A DNA stretch of 64,000 bases from NCBI RefSeq assembly GCF_000166415.1, contig NC_014654.1, forward strand, positions 1,054,001 through 1,118,000, given 5' to 3'. Each line of letters begins with the position of its first letter. Position 1 is the first letter of the stretch. This document shows, piece after piece, positions 26,489-35,471 of this stretch. The translations under genes and the position numbers were made by a program. This DNA is from Halanaerobium hydrogeniformans (GTDB taxonomy: Bacteria > Bacillota > Halanaerobiia > Halanaerobiales > Halanaerobiaceae). The notes under the pieces were generated by a model. The model had not been told where the DNA came from. It worked only from the letters and a program-made list of their open reading frames with translations, and did not search any database.

Positions 26489-27369
26489 AGATAGAAAATA
26501 CATTTGCAGAAGCATTTAATATGTATGGAACAAGAATTATTGTTACAGCTGATAATAAAAAATGGGCAAAGATTGCCGCTCGAGAATCAACTGGTTTTGC
26601 TACCTCAATTATTGAATGTGGTATTGAAGCAGGAATCGAAAGAGAACTACGTGAAGAAGAAACTTTAGATGGTAGACCGGGTTACAGTTTGCTCTTTTTT
26701 ACAATGAAAAAAGATAATCTCCAAAAAGAATTACGCAAAAGAATCGGTCAGACCATTATGACTGCAGCTACAGCTGCCTGTTATAATGGATTAAAGAGTC
26801 AGGAAGAAATTAAAGTAGGCTCTAATATCCGCTATTTTGGTGATGGCTATCAAATCTCTAAACTCTATGATAAAAGAAGGTTCTGGAGGATCCCGATTAT
26901 GGGAGGAGAATTCTTGATAGAGGAGAGTTTTGGCATTAAAAAAGGTCTTGGTGGTGGAAACATTATCATTGTTGCTGAAGATCAGAAAAAGGCCCTCAAT
27001 GCGGCTGAAAAGGCAGTAGAGGCAATGAAAGAGGTTGAAGGTATAATTATGCCTTTTCCAGGTGGAATTGTCAGCAGTGGCAGTAAAGTTAAATCAAAAT
27101 ATTCATTTTTAAATGCCTCTACCAACACTCCCTACTGTCCAACAATAAAAGCACAGGTTGAAAGTGAACTTCCTGCTGAGGCCGGTTCTGTCCTGGAAAT
27201 AGTTATTGATGGTTTAAGTGTCAAAGCTGTAGAAGAGGCAATGAAAGTTGGAGTTAAAGCAGCTGCTGTTCAAGGAGTGATCAAGATTACTGCAGGTAAT
27301 TATGGAGGAGATCTTGGCTCTGAGAATATCTATCTTCATGAAATATTGAGAGGTGGTCTTAGTGAGTAA
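26470..27369 (+). CDS. ftr: Formylmethanofuran:H4MPT formyltransferase
   Basis: 299 aa Ftr (FhcD in methylotrophs), which moves the formyl group between N5 of H4MPT and methanofuran. Starts FQGIEIENTFAEAFNMYGTR, continues STGFATSIIECGIEAGIERE, LDGRPGYSLLFFTM and GGEFLIEESFGIKKGLGGGN, all family signatures. Length matches archaeal Ftr. Lies between fwdA and fwdC in the order A-Ftr-C seen in methylotroph fhc operons, with overlaps on both sides. Confidence 0.93.
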   Translation: MQFQGIEIENTFAEAFNMYGTRIIVTADNKKWAKIAARESTGFATSIIECGIEAGIERELREEETLDGRPGYSLLFFTMKKDNLQKELRKRIGQTIMTAATAACYNGLKSQEEIKVGSNIRYFGDGYQISKLYDKRRFWRIPIMGGEFLIEESFGIKKGLGGGNIIIVAEDQKKALNAAEKAVEAMKEVEGIIMPFPGGIVSSGSKVKSKYSFLNASTNTPYCPTIKAQVESELPAEAGSVLEIVIDGLSVKAVEEAMKVGVKAAAVQGVIKITAGNYGGDLGSENIYLHEILRGGLSE

Positions 27370-28216
27370 ATTACAATTAACTTTAAAAAGAGAAAACCCG
27401 GCGCTAATAAAAAAAGATAAAAAGATTATAGGAAAAGTACCTGTAGAAGCTCAAAATATAGATCCCGCTCTGCTAAAAGACCTCAATATTTCTGAGATAG
27501 GAGAGATAAATTTATTATGCGGCAAAAATACTTATCAGCTCAATGATTTTTTCGAAATTGAGGGTAGTCCCTCAGAAGAGATAATTATCAATGGTAACTT
27601 AAGCAATTTTAAATATTTAGGAGCTGGTATGAAAACTGGCAGTATAACAGTCAATGGCAACCTGGGTATGCATTCAGCTTCAGAAATGGAAGCCGGTTAT
27701 CTTGAGGTTAACGGTAATGTAGGGGACTGGCTGGGAGCCGAAATGACCGGAGGTTTTATTAAAATAAATGGTCATGCTGGTAATTATATAGGTGCTGCTT
27801 TCAGAGGAGATACCCTTGGCATGAATCGTGGTGTTATATATGTAAAAGGAAATGCCGGTAATTTTGTTGCTAATAAGATGCGTAGAGGTGAAATAATTAT
27901 CGAAGGTGATTGTGGTGAGCTTCTTGCTGCTCAAATGATAGCGGGTTCAGTCTATGTTTTTGGTAGTTGTGGCAGCAGGATTGGAGCAGGTATGAAAAGA
28001 GGTACGATTGTTACTTTAAATGATGTTGAGACGCTGCCCACTTTTAATTACAATATTAGTTATTTCCCCGATTTTTTAAATATTGCCTATAATCATCTCA
28101 AAAAAGATTATGGAGTTGAGGTACCACCTAAGGCACATAAAGGCAGGTACAAAAGATATACAGGTGATAATACCGAATTAGGGAAAGGAGAAATATTGAT
28201 ATGGGAAAACGCCTAG
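27362..28216 (+). CDS. fwdC: Formylmethanofuran dehydrogenase subunit C
   Basis: About 284 aa. The middle and end consist of GltB-like parallel beta-helix repeats of the pattern G-x3-G-x2-M-x2-G-x-I-x-V-x-G-N-x-G (MKTGSITVNGNLG, MEAGYLEVNGNVG, MTGGFIKINGHAG, MRRGEIIIEGDCG, MKRGTIV). This subunit scaffolds the Fwd/Fhc complex. GTG 27362 is chosen since AGGTGG at 27351-27356 is correctly spaced; the in-frame GTG at 27353 lies inside that RBS. Overlaps ftr by eight and mch by 16 bases. Confidence 0.9.
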   Translation: MSKLQLTLKRENPALIKKDKKIIGKVPVEAQNIDPALLKDLNISEIGEINLLCGKNTYQLNDFFEIEGSPSEEIIINGNLSNFKYLGAGMKTGSITVNGNLGMHSASEMEAGYLEVNGNVGDWLGAEMTGGFIKINGHAGNYIGAAFRGDTLGMNRGVIYVKGNAGNFVANKMRRGEIIIEGDCGELLAAQMIAGSVYVFGSCGSRIGAGMKRGTIVTLNDVETLPTFNYNISYFPDFLNIAYNHLKKDYGVEVPPKAHKGRYKRYTGDNTELGKGEILIWENA

Positions 28217-29166
28217 CTTTAAACAAAAATGCTGTAATGCTGGTTAAAGAAATGTTACAAATGAGAAGAGAGTTAAATATAGAATTACACCATTATGATG
28301 ATGGAATTACAGTAATAGATGGTGGAATTAATGTTAAAGGTGGTTATGAAGCTGGAGCGTATTTTTCAGAAATCTGCCTGGGTGGAATGGGAAAGGTTGA
28401 TTTTTGTGATTATGAAATTGATTCTTATTTAATTCCTGCTGTTAAGGTTCAGGTTGATCATCCCTTAGAAGCATGTATGCTATCTCAATATGCAGGTTGG
28501 AAAATAGAAAAAGATGACTTTTTTGCCATGGGATCTGGCCCGGGTAGGATGTTGGTCAAAAAAGAAGATATAATAAAAGAATATGATGCATATTATGAAA
28601 GCAAAAATGCTCCTGCTGTAATAGTTCTTGAATCATCACAGCTGCCAGATGAAAGTACAGCAGAGTATATTGTTGATGAAATGACAACCCCCTGTAGTGA
28701 TAGCTATATACTGGTAGCTCCAACCGAATCTTTAGTTGGTTCTATTCAAATTAGTGCCAGGATTGTGGAAACGGGAATGCACAAACTTCACGAATTAGAT
28801 TTTGACCTTAAAAAAGTCGAAGCAGCTTGGGGTATCTGTCCGGTTTCTCCAACAGCAGATGATAGTTTAAAAGGTATTGGCAGGACCAATGATGCGGTTT
28901 TATATGGAGGTACAGCCTATTATCAATTTTACTGTGAAGATGAAGAAATCGAAAAAATAATTGAGCAGATACCTTCTTCTTCATCAGAAGATTATGGAGA
29001 AAAGTTTTTAACCCTTTTTAAGCGTTACAATAATTTTTATGATATCGACCCTATGCTTTTTAGCCCTGCTCGTGTTATAATAAATAATAGGAAAACTGGA
29101 AAAGTATATAAAGCAGGTAAAATTAATGCAGAAATATTAAAAGAATCATTTTTCAATAATGGTTGA
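28201..29166 (+). CDS. mch: Methenyl-H4MPT cyclohydrolase
   Basis: 321 aa Mch, which converts methenyl-H4MPT to N5-formyl-H4MPT. Family blocks: LHHYDDGITVIDGGINVKGG, GAYFSEICLGGMGKVDFCDY, MLSQYAGWKIEKDDFFAMGS then GPGRM, LVAPTESLVGSIQISARIVE, and GICPVSPTADDSLKGIGRTN. Length matches archaeal and methylotroph enzymes. Overlaps fwdC by 16 bases. Together with mtdB, ftr and fwdABCD it completes the path from methylene-H4MPT to formate or CO2. Confidence 0.93.
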   Translation: MGKRLALNKNAVMLVKEMLQMRRELNIELHHYDDGITVIDGGINVKGGYEAGAYFSEICLGGMGKVDFCDYEIDSYLIPAVKVQVDHPLEACMLSQYAGWKIEKDDFFAMGSGPGRMLVKKEDIIKEYDAYYESKNAPAVIVLESSQLPDESTAEYIVDEMTTPCSDSYILVAPTESLVGSIQISARIVETGMHKLHELDFDLKKVEAAWGICPVSPTADDSLKGIGRTNDAVLYGGTAYYQFYCEDEEIEKIIEQIPSSSSEDYGEKFLTLFKRYNNFYDIDPMLFSPARVIINNRKTGKVYKAGKINAEILKESFFNNG

Positions 29167-29183
29167 TTAGGGGAGGTAAGTAA

Positions 29184-30050
29184 TTGCAGGCTATAATTTT
29201 GTCTTCTGATGATGGATGGCACATTAGAGAGTTAAAAAATGCTTTAAAAAAACATAATATCCTCGCAAAAAGGGTTGCTTTTAAAGAACTTGGGGCAGCA
29301 GTTGCAAGTTCTTTTCATTTAAAAAATAGAGAAACAATTTTTGATGAGGTTGACTATATTTTTGTTAGAATTATTCCGGGTGGGAGTTTAGAACAGATTA
29401 TTTTAAGGATGGATATTTTAAATAGAATGGCTGCTCTGGGCAAAAATATTATCAACAAACCTTCGGTTATAGAAAAAACCGTTGATAAATACTATACTCA
29501 GTTTTTACTTGCTGACCAGGGTATTCCCACCCCTGAAACTTTTGTCAGTGAAGATTTTAGACAGGCTTTAGAATTTTTTTCTAAATGGCAGGATATTATT
29601 TTAAAACCCCTTTTTGGTTCACTGGGAAAGGGGATCGTTAGAATCAAAGATGAAGATACAGCTTACAGGGTTTTTCGGGCCTGGGAAGAAAATAATTTCG
29701 TCTATTATATACAAAGATATATAGAACACGGCAATAGTGACCTTAGAGTTTTTGTCTGCAGAGGAGAAATTATTGCTGCTTCTAAAAGATGTGGTAGGAG
29801 CTGGAAAACTAATGTGGCCCGCGGTGCAACAAGCCACAAAGTTTCTTTACCAGATCATATTAAAGAGCTGGCTTTAAAGTCAGCTTCTATTTTAGACTTA
29901 GATTATGCAGGGATAGATATTGTCTTAAAAAATAGTAATTATGATGATCCCTATGTCATTGAAGTTAACAGCATACCAGGCTGGCATGGTTTGCAGCAGA
30001 TTACTGACTTTAATATAGCAGAGAAAATTGTAGAATTGCTGCTGCAATAA
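29184..30050 (+). CDS. RimK-type ATP-grasp ligase (MptN-like)
   Basis: 288 aa RimK-family ATP-grasp. ATP-binding and catalytic segments: NKPSVIEKTVDKYYTQFLLA, ILKPLFGSLGKGIVRIKDED, VYYIQRYIEHGNSDLRVFVC, RSWKTNVARGATSHKVSLPD, and IDIVLKNSNYDDPYVIEVNS. This matches the group that includes MptN, which adds glutamate to H4MPT (giving tetrahydrosarcinapterin), and its methylotroph cluster counterpart. TTG start with GGGGAGG 11 bases upstream. Glutamylation of the cofactor is a reasonable but unproven assignment. Confidence 0.75.
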   Translation: MQAIILSSDDGWHIRELKNALKKHNILAKRVAFKELGAAVASSFHLKNRETIFDEVDYIFVRIIPGGSLEQIILRMDILNRMAALGKNIINKPSVIEKTVDKYYTQFLLADQGIPTPETFVSEDFRQALEFFSKWQDIILKPLFGSLGKGIVRIKDEDTAYRVFRAWEENNFVYYIQRYIEHGNSDLRVFVCRGEIIAASKRCGRSWKTNVARGATSHKVSLPDHIKELALKSASILDLDYAGIDIVLKNSNYDDPYVIEVNSIPGWHGLQQITDFNIAEKIVELLLQ

Positions 30051-30072
30051 ATTAGAGATAGGAGTGAGCTGG

Positions 30073-30984
30073 ATGTCATTAACTGATCAAGAAATCGCTC
30101 AGGTTTTACAGATTGCCTGTTTACTGGAGGCAAGTACTGCCAAACCTGGTAATGTAAGTCCGGGCAGAGAATTTGAAGATTTAAAATATAGAGATTTTTT
30201 ATTTAGTTCTGCAGCAGTATTTCCAGCTTTTTTGGATCTTGAGCAGAAATCAGTGGGAGAAATAATTTATCAGGCTGTTAGAGAAACTCATTCTTTTATC
30301 AAAACTAATACGAATCTGGGGATTATACTTCTCTGTGCTCCTTTAGCTTCTGCCTATTCTCGGTTAAGAGCTAAAACAGAGATTGAATCTCTTGCTCAGA
30401 GTGAATTAGTTATTCAGCTTAGAAAAGAACTTAAACTGCTTTTAAATAATTTAGATCAAAAAGACGCAGAACACTGTTATCAAGCAATTAATTATTCAAA
30501 GGCTGGTAATTTAAAAGAAGTTGATCAGGCTGATATCAGTGAAAAACCGGAAATAACTCTTTTAAAAGCCATGAAACTGGCTGAAAAAAGAGATAATATA
30601 GCATTTGAATATACAAATAATTATTCTATAACTTTTGATTATGCTTATCCTCGTTTTAAGCAATACAGTCAAAAATATAATGAGATAGAAAAAATAATAA
30701 TAATGACTTTCTTAGAAATATTAGCTGAATATCCTGATACTTTAATTGTTAGAAAACACGGTCTTAACAAGGCTGTAGAGGTATCCAGATCAGCTGCAGA
30801 AGTTTTGCGGTCAATTAATTTAGAACAGAAAGATTTCTGGCAGCAGATAGAAAAATTTGATCAAGAATTAAGAACTCAGGCAGAGAAAGTTAATCCCGGA
30901 ACTACTGCTGATTTAATTACAGCAGTAATATTTTTAGCTATTTTAATTTCCGGGAAAAAATTGATTAAAAATTGGGCAGATTAG
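30073..30984 (+). CDS. CitG-like triphosphoribosyl-dephospho-CoA synthase family protein
   Basis: About 303 aa, all-helical. LEASTAKPGNVSPGREFEDL, KTNTNLGIILLCAPLA and IVRKHG with a final PGTTADLITAVIFLAIL define the CitG/MdcB family. In methylotroph and methanogen H4MPT/methanofuran clusters a CitG-like gene recurs, with no citrate lyase, so it probably serves cofactor synthesis. ATG 30073 is preferred to GTG 30064 because GGAG (30061-30064) precedes it by eight bases. The reaction is unknown. Confidence 0.75.
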   Translation: MSLTDQEIAQVLQIACLLEASTAKPGNVSPGREFEDLKYRDFLFSSAAVFPAFLDLEQKSVGEIIYQAVRETHSFIKTNTNLGIILLCAPLASAYSRLRAKTEIESLAQSELVIQLRKELKLLLNNLDQKDAEHCYQAINYSKAGNLKEVDQADISEKPEITLLKAMKLAEKRDNIAFEYTNNYSITFDYAYPRFKQYSQKYNEIEKIIIMTFLEILAEYPDTLIVRKHGLNKAVEVSRSAAEVLRSINLEQKDFWQQIEKFDQELRTQAEKVNPGTTADLITAVIFLAILISGKKLIKNWAD

Positions 30985-31005
30985 TTAATTAGGAGGGGGA
31001 TATTA

Positions 31006-32016
31006 ATGGATCAATTTAAAAGAGATGTTCAAAAAGAAGAACCCAGATTTATTGTTGGTTTAAATAGAGTTGGAGTTAAAAATATTCACAAAATAATTAG
31101 AATAAAAAACAATAATAAAGATAATCTTTTTTACTCAGAAATAGATATTTATGTTGATTTGCTTCCTCAACAAAAAGGAGCACATATGTCCCGTTTTGAT
31201 GAAACCATCACCCAAATCATTGATGAAACTATTCAAAAAAATGCGATGGTTTTGGAAGATTTTGCTTCCTATATGGCAGAGATGGCCAGAAAAAAACAGG
31301 GAGCAAACAGAGCAGAGGTTAGAATAAAAGCTAAATATCCGGTAGAAGAAATTGCACCTGCTTCAAATAAAAAAACGCAAAAGATTAATACAGTAATGGC
31401 CAGGGCTGTCAGTACTCCAGAAGGTACCAGGCACTTATTTGGGGTAGAAACAAATGGGATGACCGTCTGCCCATGTGCTCAGCAGATGATAAAAGAATAT
31501 TCTGAAGAAAAACTCTTAGCAGAAGGATTTACTAAAGAAGAATTGAAAAAGGTTTTTAAACACATTCCCTTAGCTTCACATAATCAAAGAGGTACAGGAA
31601 TTTTGATGATAGGAAGTAAAGAAAAAATAAATGCAGAAGATCTGGTAAAAATTGTAGAAAACTCTATGAGCAGTAAGGTATTAGATCTTTTAAAAAGGGT
31701 AGATGAACTAGAAATCGTCAAAAACGCACATCAAAATCCCCGTTTTGTAGAAGATGTGGTTAGAGAAATGGTAGCTCAAACTTTAGATAAATTTGATTTT
31801 TTAGAAGATGACGATTACTTTTTAGCAAAACAGACTAATTACGAAGGAATCCACAGTTATGAGGTATATGCAGAAAGAAGTGGAAAAATAAAAGAAATAA
31901 AATCAGAAATAGAAGAAGCCGTTCAAAATAATAATTCAAAAGACAATCATTATATAACCTGTGAAAATACTACTGCAGAAAAATGGCTTCAGGATACTGG
32001 AGGATCTGGAAAGTGA
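31006..32016 (+). CDS. mptA: GTP cyclohydrolase MptA/FolE2 type
   Basis: 336 aa type IB GTP cyclohydrolase, giving 7,8-dihydroneopterin phosphates for pterin synthesis. Seen: RFIVGLNRVGVKNIHKIIRI, VDLLPQQKGAHMSRFDETIT, the metal-binding TVCPCAQQMIKEY with its Cys, and HIPLASHNQRGTGILMIGS. The style is closer to archaeal MptA than to bacterial FolE2, and the two are homologous. RBS AGGAGGGGG. It supplies the pterin for both H4MPT and folate, and is therefore upstream of FolB and FolK in the same cluster. Confidence 0.85.
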   Translation: MDQFKRDVQKEEPRFIVGLNRVGVKNIHKIIRIKNNNKDNLFYSEIDIYVDLLPQQKGAHMSRFDETITQIIDETIQKNAMVLEDFASYMAEMARKKQGANRAEVRIKAKYPVEEIAPASNKKTQKINTVMARAVSTPEGTRHLFGVETNGMTVCPCAQQMIKEYSEEKLLAEGFTKEELKKVFKHIPLASHNQRGTGILMIGSKEKINAEDLVKIVENSMSSKVLDLLKRVDELEIVKNAHQNPRFVEDVVREMVAQTLDKFDFLEDDDYFLAKQTNYEGIHSYEVYAERSGKIKEIKSEIEEAVQNNNSKDNHYITCENTTAEKWLQDTGGSGK

Positions 32017-32726
32017 AACTATTAATTAGTGTGCAAAGTATTTCAGAGGCAAAAAAAATTAAAAGAAGCGATTTTGATATTTTAGATATAAAAAATCCAA
32101 ATGAGGGATCACTTGGGACTAATTTTCCTTATGTTATTAAAGGAATCAGGGAGCAATTCCCTGATTTTCCTTTAAGTGCAGCAGGTGGTGATCTACCAGC
32201 TTTACCGGGTCTGGCCTCTCAGGTTGCTTTTGGCCTTGCCCATTTAGAGCTTGATTATATTAAACTCGGATTATATGGCATGCAGAGTGTAGAAGCTGCC
32301 ACAGATTTATTAAGAGAGGCAAAAAGGGCAGTGGATATGAGTGGAGCTAAAAATATAAAAATAATAGCTGCTGCTTTTGCAGATTTTAGAGAAGCAAATA
32401 CTTTTAGTCCTTTTTTGTTAAATGAAGTTGCAGCTGAGACAGGTATTGATGGGGTTATGATAGATACAATAAATAAAAAGAATAAAAGTCTTTTTAGCTT
32501 TTTAAAAATAAAAGAATTAAAAAACTTTGTCGAAGATGGCAAAAAATTAAATCTAATAACTGCTTTAGCGGGTTCGTTAAACTTTAATGACCTTGATAAA
32601 TTGCGAGAGATAAAGGCAGATATTATCGGTTTTAGAGGAGCAGTTTGTAAAAATGAGGACCGCAGTGCAGAAATATCACCAGAAAAAATAAACTCTCTTT
32701 ATAAAAAAATAAATAGGAGAATTTAA
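32013..32726 (+). CDS. mfnB: (5-formylfuran-3-yl)methyl phosphate synthase
   Basis: 237 aa TIM-barrel enzyme that makes the furan ring of methanofuran from two glyceraldehyde-3-phosphate. Hallmark FDILDIKNPNEGSLGTNFPY near residue 20, then PLSAAGGDLPALPGLASQVA, YIKLGLYGM and IIGFRGAVCKNEDRS. GTG 32013 is chosen: GGAGG at 31999-32003 is nine bases upstream, and the in-frame ATG at 31983 adds ten non-family residues inside mptA. Overlaps the mptA stop. Together with mfnE, mfnF and mfnD it indicates de novo methanofuran synthesis. Confidence 0.87.
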   Translation: MKLLISVQSISEAKKIKRSDFDILDIKNPNEGSLGTNFPYVIKGIREQFPDFPLSAAGGDLPALPGLASQVAFGLAHLELDYIKLGLYGMQSVEAATDLLREAKRAVDMSGAKNIKIIAAAFADFREANTFSPFLLNEVAAETGIDGVMIDTINKKNKSLFSFLKIKELKNFVEDGKKLNLITALAGSLNFNDLDKLREIKADIIGFRGAVCKNEDRSAEISPEKINSLYKKINRRI

Positions 32727-32727
32727 A

Positions 32728-33774
32728 GTGAAAAATTTTACAATTACCGCCTGGGATATTGGGGGAGCAAATATAAAGGCGACTAGAATTGAATATAACC
32801 ATAATGTAGATCAGATTAAAAATATTAGATCAAGCAGCAGCTTTTTCCCGATGTGGGATCAGAGCAAAAATCCCCTTGATACAATAAAAAAGCTTGATAA
32901 AAAATTGGGTTCTAGCAATTATTTTGCTGTAACAATGACAGCAGAACTGGCTGATCGCTTTAATACTAAAATTGAAGGCATCAATTATTTAGTAGAATTA
33001 TTTGAAAAAAATTTTATGCAAAAAAACATTTTTTATTATGATTATTATGGAAATGTAAAACAGAAATCAGAGCTCAAAGCTATTCAGACTCTGGCTGCAG
33101 CAAATTGGGCGGTTTCGGCAAAATTTATTGCAGAGTTTTTTGATGAGTTTATACTTTTTGATATGGGAAGTACCAGTACTGACTTAATCCCGGTTAAGAA
33201 TTCCCGGTTAATTAATCGCGGCAAAACAGATAGTGAGCGGCTTTTTTGGGGAGAACTAATATATTTGGGTTATCTCCGCAGCAACCTCAGCTTTTTGGTT
33301 GATCAACTCCCCTACCAGGGTAAAATGATAACAGTGATAAATGAACATTTTGCCAGTACAGCTGATCTCCACCTTGTTAAAGGACTTATTGAACAATCTG
33401 AATATAATATTCCAACAGCTGATGGCAAAGCTAAAAACAGAAGGGCTGCTCTAGCAAGAATTGCCCGTTTAATCAGTCTTGATTTAAATACTGCTTCTGA
33501 GGCAGAAATAGAGCTGATTGCAGATTATATCTATCAGGAAGAAATCAATTTAATATTTGAAAAAATAATGCAGCTTTATTCTCGAGTTGATCCAGCTTTT
33601 AAAACCGTGATTTTGGCCAATAAGGGAGCATTTAAATTTGCTGAAGAGCTAAAAAAGAAAAAGAATATAGAAATTTTAAATTTAGAAAACGAGATCGAAC
33701 TTTTAAAAAATAATATACTAACTACTACTGCTGGAGCATATTTATTATTAAAAAAGCTAAAAGAGGGTTCTTGA
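32728..33774 (+). CDS. mfnF: Hydantoinase/oxoprolinase-type methanofuran synthesis protein
   Basis: 348 aa ASKHA-like protein starting with the phosphate-binding TAWDIGGANIKATRIE and a second motif FILFDMGSTSTDLIPVKN (about residues 145-162). This is the H4MPT-linked C1 pathway protein family; the archaeal member MfnF joins the aminomethylfuran phosphate to gamma-glutamyltyramine. GTG start one base after the mfnB stop; ends overlapping mfnE. MfnF identity rests on family and neighbours. Confidence 0.8.
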   Translation: MKNFTITAWDIGGANIKATRIEYNHNVDQIKNIRSSSSFFPMWDQSKNPLDTIKKLDKKLGSSNYFAVTMTAELADRFNTKIEGINYLVELFEKNFMQKNIFYYDYYGNVKQKSELKAIQTLAAANWAVSAKFIAEFFDEFILFDMGSTSTDLIPVKNSRLINRGKTDSERLFWGELIYLGYLRSNLSFLVDQLPYQGKMITVINEHFASTADLHLVKGLIEQSEYNIPTADGKAKNRRAALARIARLISLDLNTASEAEIELIADYIYQEEINLIFEKIMQLYSRVDPAFKTVILANKGAFKFAEELKKKKNIEILNLENEIELLKNNILTTTAGAYLLLKKLKEGS

Positions 33775-34421
33775 TGGAAAAATTATTTGTAATTAAAATA
33801 GGAGGTAGTTTTTTTAGGGATGATAAAATAGATATTCTTAAAAAGCTAACAGAGATTATCAAAGCAAATACTGAAATAAAATTTTTGATTGTCTGTGGAG
33901 GAGGAGTGGCTGCAGATTTAGTTAGAAATTTTGATCAAAGAGAAAATTTAACTGATCATGCAGCTCATTTTGCCGCAATCACTGCGATGGATTTAAATAC
34001 ATTTCTCCTCTCTACTTACTTTAAAGATAAATCTTATTTAGATGCAGAACTGAAGCTAAAAAGTAGAATTAATCTTTTCTTAGCCCAGGATTATTATAGA
34101 AAAATAGATCCACTCCCTCATTCCTGGAAGGTGAGTTCTGACAGTATTGCTTTAGAACTTGCAGATAGATTTAAAGCTGATAAGTTAATTTTATTAAAAC
34201 AGCGCTATTGTAAAAGCAGTAAAAAAAGAGATGAAAATACCGCTAAAAGAAAAATTAAAGCAGATAACCTGGCAGCAGATGGTTTAATAGATCAATATTT
34301 TCCCACCCTGTATAAAAAACAAAAAACTAAGATTACAGCTCTAATTATTAATGGCAATCAGCCAGATTATTTGAGAAAATATTTTTTAAGAGAAAAATCG
34401 GTGATTGATATAATAAGCTAG
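33774..34421 (+). CDS. mfnE: Amino acid kinase family, [5-(aminomethyl)furan-3-yl]methyl phosphate kinase
   Basis: 215 aa, AAK fold: LFVIKIGGSFFRDDKIDIL, FLIVCGGGVAADLVRNFDQR, ALELADRFKADKLILLKQRY and LIINGNQPDYLRKYF. MfnE phosphorylates the aminomethylfuran phosphate to a diphosphate leaving group for MfnF. ATG 33774 is preferred over TTG 33771, with GAGGG nearby. The small size and placement after mfnF match methylotroph and methanogen clusters. Confidence 0.8.
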   Translation: MEKLFVIKIGGSFFRDDKIDILKKLTEIIKANTEIKFLIVCGGGVAADLVRNFDQRENLTDHAAHFAAITAMDLNTFLLSTYFKDKSYLDAELKLKSRINLFLAQDYYRKIDPLPHSWKVSSDSIALELADRFKADKLILLKQRYCKSSKKRDENTAKRKIKADNLAADGLIDQYFPTLYKKQKTKITALIINGNQPDYLRKYFLREKSVIDIIS

Positions 34422-34438
34422 TTTTAGGGGGCTTTTAA

Positions 34439-35437
34439 ATGGATATTGCTAAAAGAGCTTATGGTGTATTAGCAGGTTTAGCACTTGGAGATGCTGTAGG
34501 AATGCCTTTTGAAATGATGAATCGTGAGCAGATTAAAAAAATTATAAAAAGTGATCAATTGTTTTATGAAATTCCAGAAGAACATTTTTTAAATAGAGAT
34601 CTCGGCCGAGTTGAGGTTACAGATGATACAATTTTAACCCTCCATCTTGCCGATTATCTAATTGCTAATCAGGCTGAACTAAATAGAGATGAGTATTTTC
34701 AAAGTTTGGCTAATTTTATTAAATCCCGACAACTTATTGAGAAGGGTGTTATTGGACCAAGTACTGGGAAAACGGTCACTAAAATACTAAATAATGAGAG
34801 TTTCACTAAAGGTGAAAGAGCCGGCTTTTCAAGTGGACTACCTATGAAAATTACCCCTTTAGGAATTATCTATTCTGATACTCAAGGGGATAAAATACTT
34901 GCAATGCTAGAAGAAATAGCCTATTATTCTCATTACACTGATACAGCTCTTTCTGCAGCTGCAGGGGTAGCAGGCTTTATTGCAGGTGCTTTAAATGCCA
35001 GAAAATATGAAGAAATATTAGAGTTTTCCTTTAAACTAATGGAAAAAGCTGAAAAAATAGCCCTAAAAACTTTTCAGCCTTCTACTTTTAAAAGATGCAA
35101 GTTTTTGCTATCCTATTTAGATAGTTATAGTTCTCAAGAAGAGGCCTTAGATTTTATCAGCCAGGTTATGGGGACAGGAATTAACAGTTATGAAGTAGTA
35201 CCAGCAGCTTTTGCTGTGTTTAATTTATATCTTGATCAGCCCCAAAAAGCTATCAAAAGTTCAATGGCTTTAGGAGGAGATACTGATACTATTACTGCGA
35301 TTTTAGCTTCTTTTATCGGAGCATATCATGGGGTCGATATATTTGAAAAACAATGGTTGAAGTTATTATATAAAGTTAATGATAATTTAAATCTTGCCAA
35401 CACAGCTCAATCTTTACTTAAATTAAGAAATACTTAA
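34439..35437 (+). CDS. ADP-ribosylglycohydrolase family protein
   Basis: 332 aa, all-helical DraG/ARH fold with both metal-binding sites: GVLAGLALGDAVGMPFEMMN, VEVTDDTILTLHLADYL and SMALGGDTDTITAILASFIG. Members remove ADP-ribose from proteins or hydrolyse related N-glycosidic bonds. It sits between mfnE and folP in the same direction, so a role in regulating the pathway by ADP-ribosylation, or in repairing an ADP-ribosylated intermediate, is possible. No ADP-ribosyltransferase is seen nearby. Confidence 0.85.
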   Translation: MDIAKRAYGVLAGLALGDAVGMPFEMMNREQIKKIIKSDQLFYEIPEEHFLNRDLGRVEVTDDTILTLHLADYLIANQAELNRDEYFQSLANFIKSRQLIEKGVIGPSTGKTVTKILNNESFTKGERAGFSSGLPMKITPLGIIYSDTQGDKILAMLEEIAYYSHYTDTALSAAAGVAGFIAGALNARKYEEILEFSFKLMEKAEKIALKTFQPSTFKRCKFLLSYLDSYSSQEEALDFISQVMGTGINSYEVVPAAFAVFNLYLDQPQKAIKSSMALGGDTDTITAILASFIGAYHGVDIFEKQWLKLLYKVNDNLNLANTAQSLLKLRNT

Positions 35438-35471
35438 TGGAAGTTAAAAATACTTAACAGAGGTGATAGAA

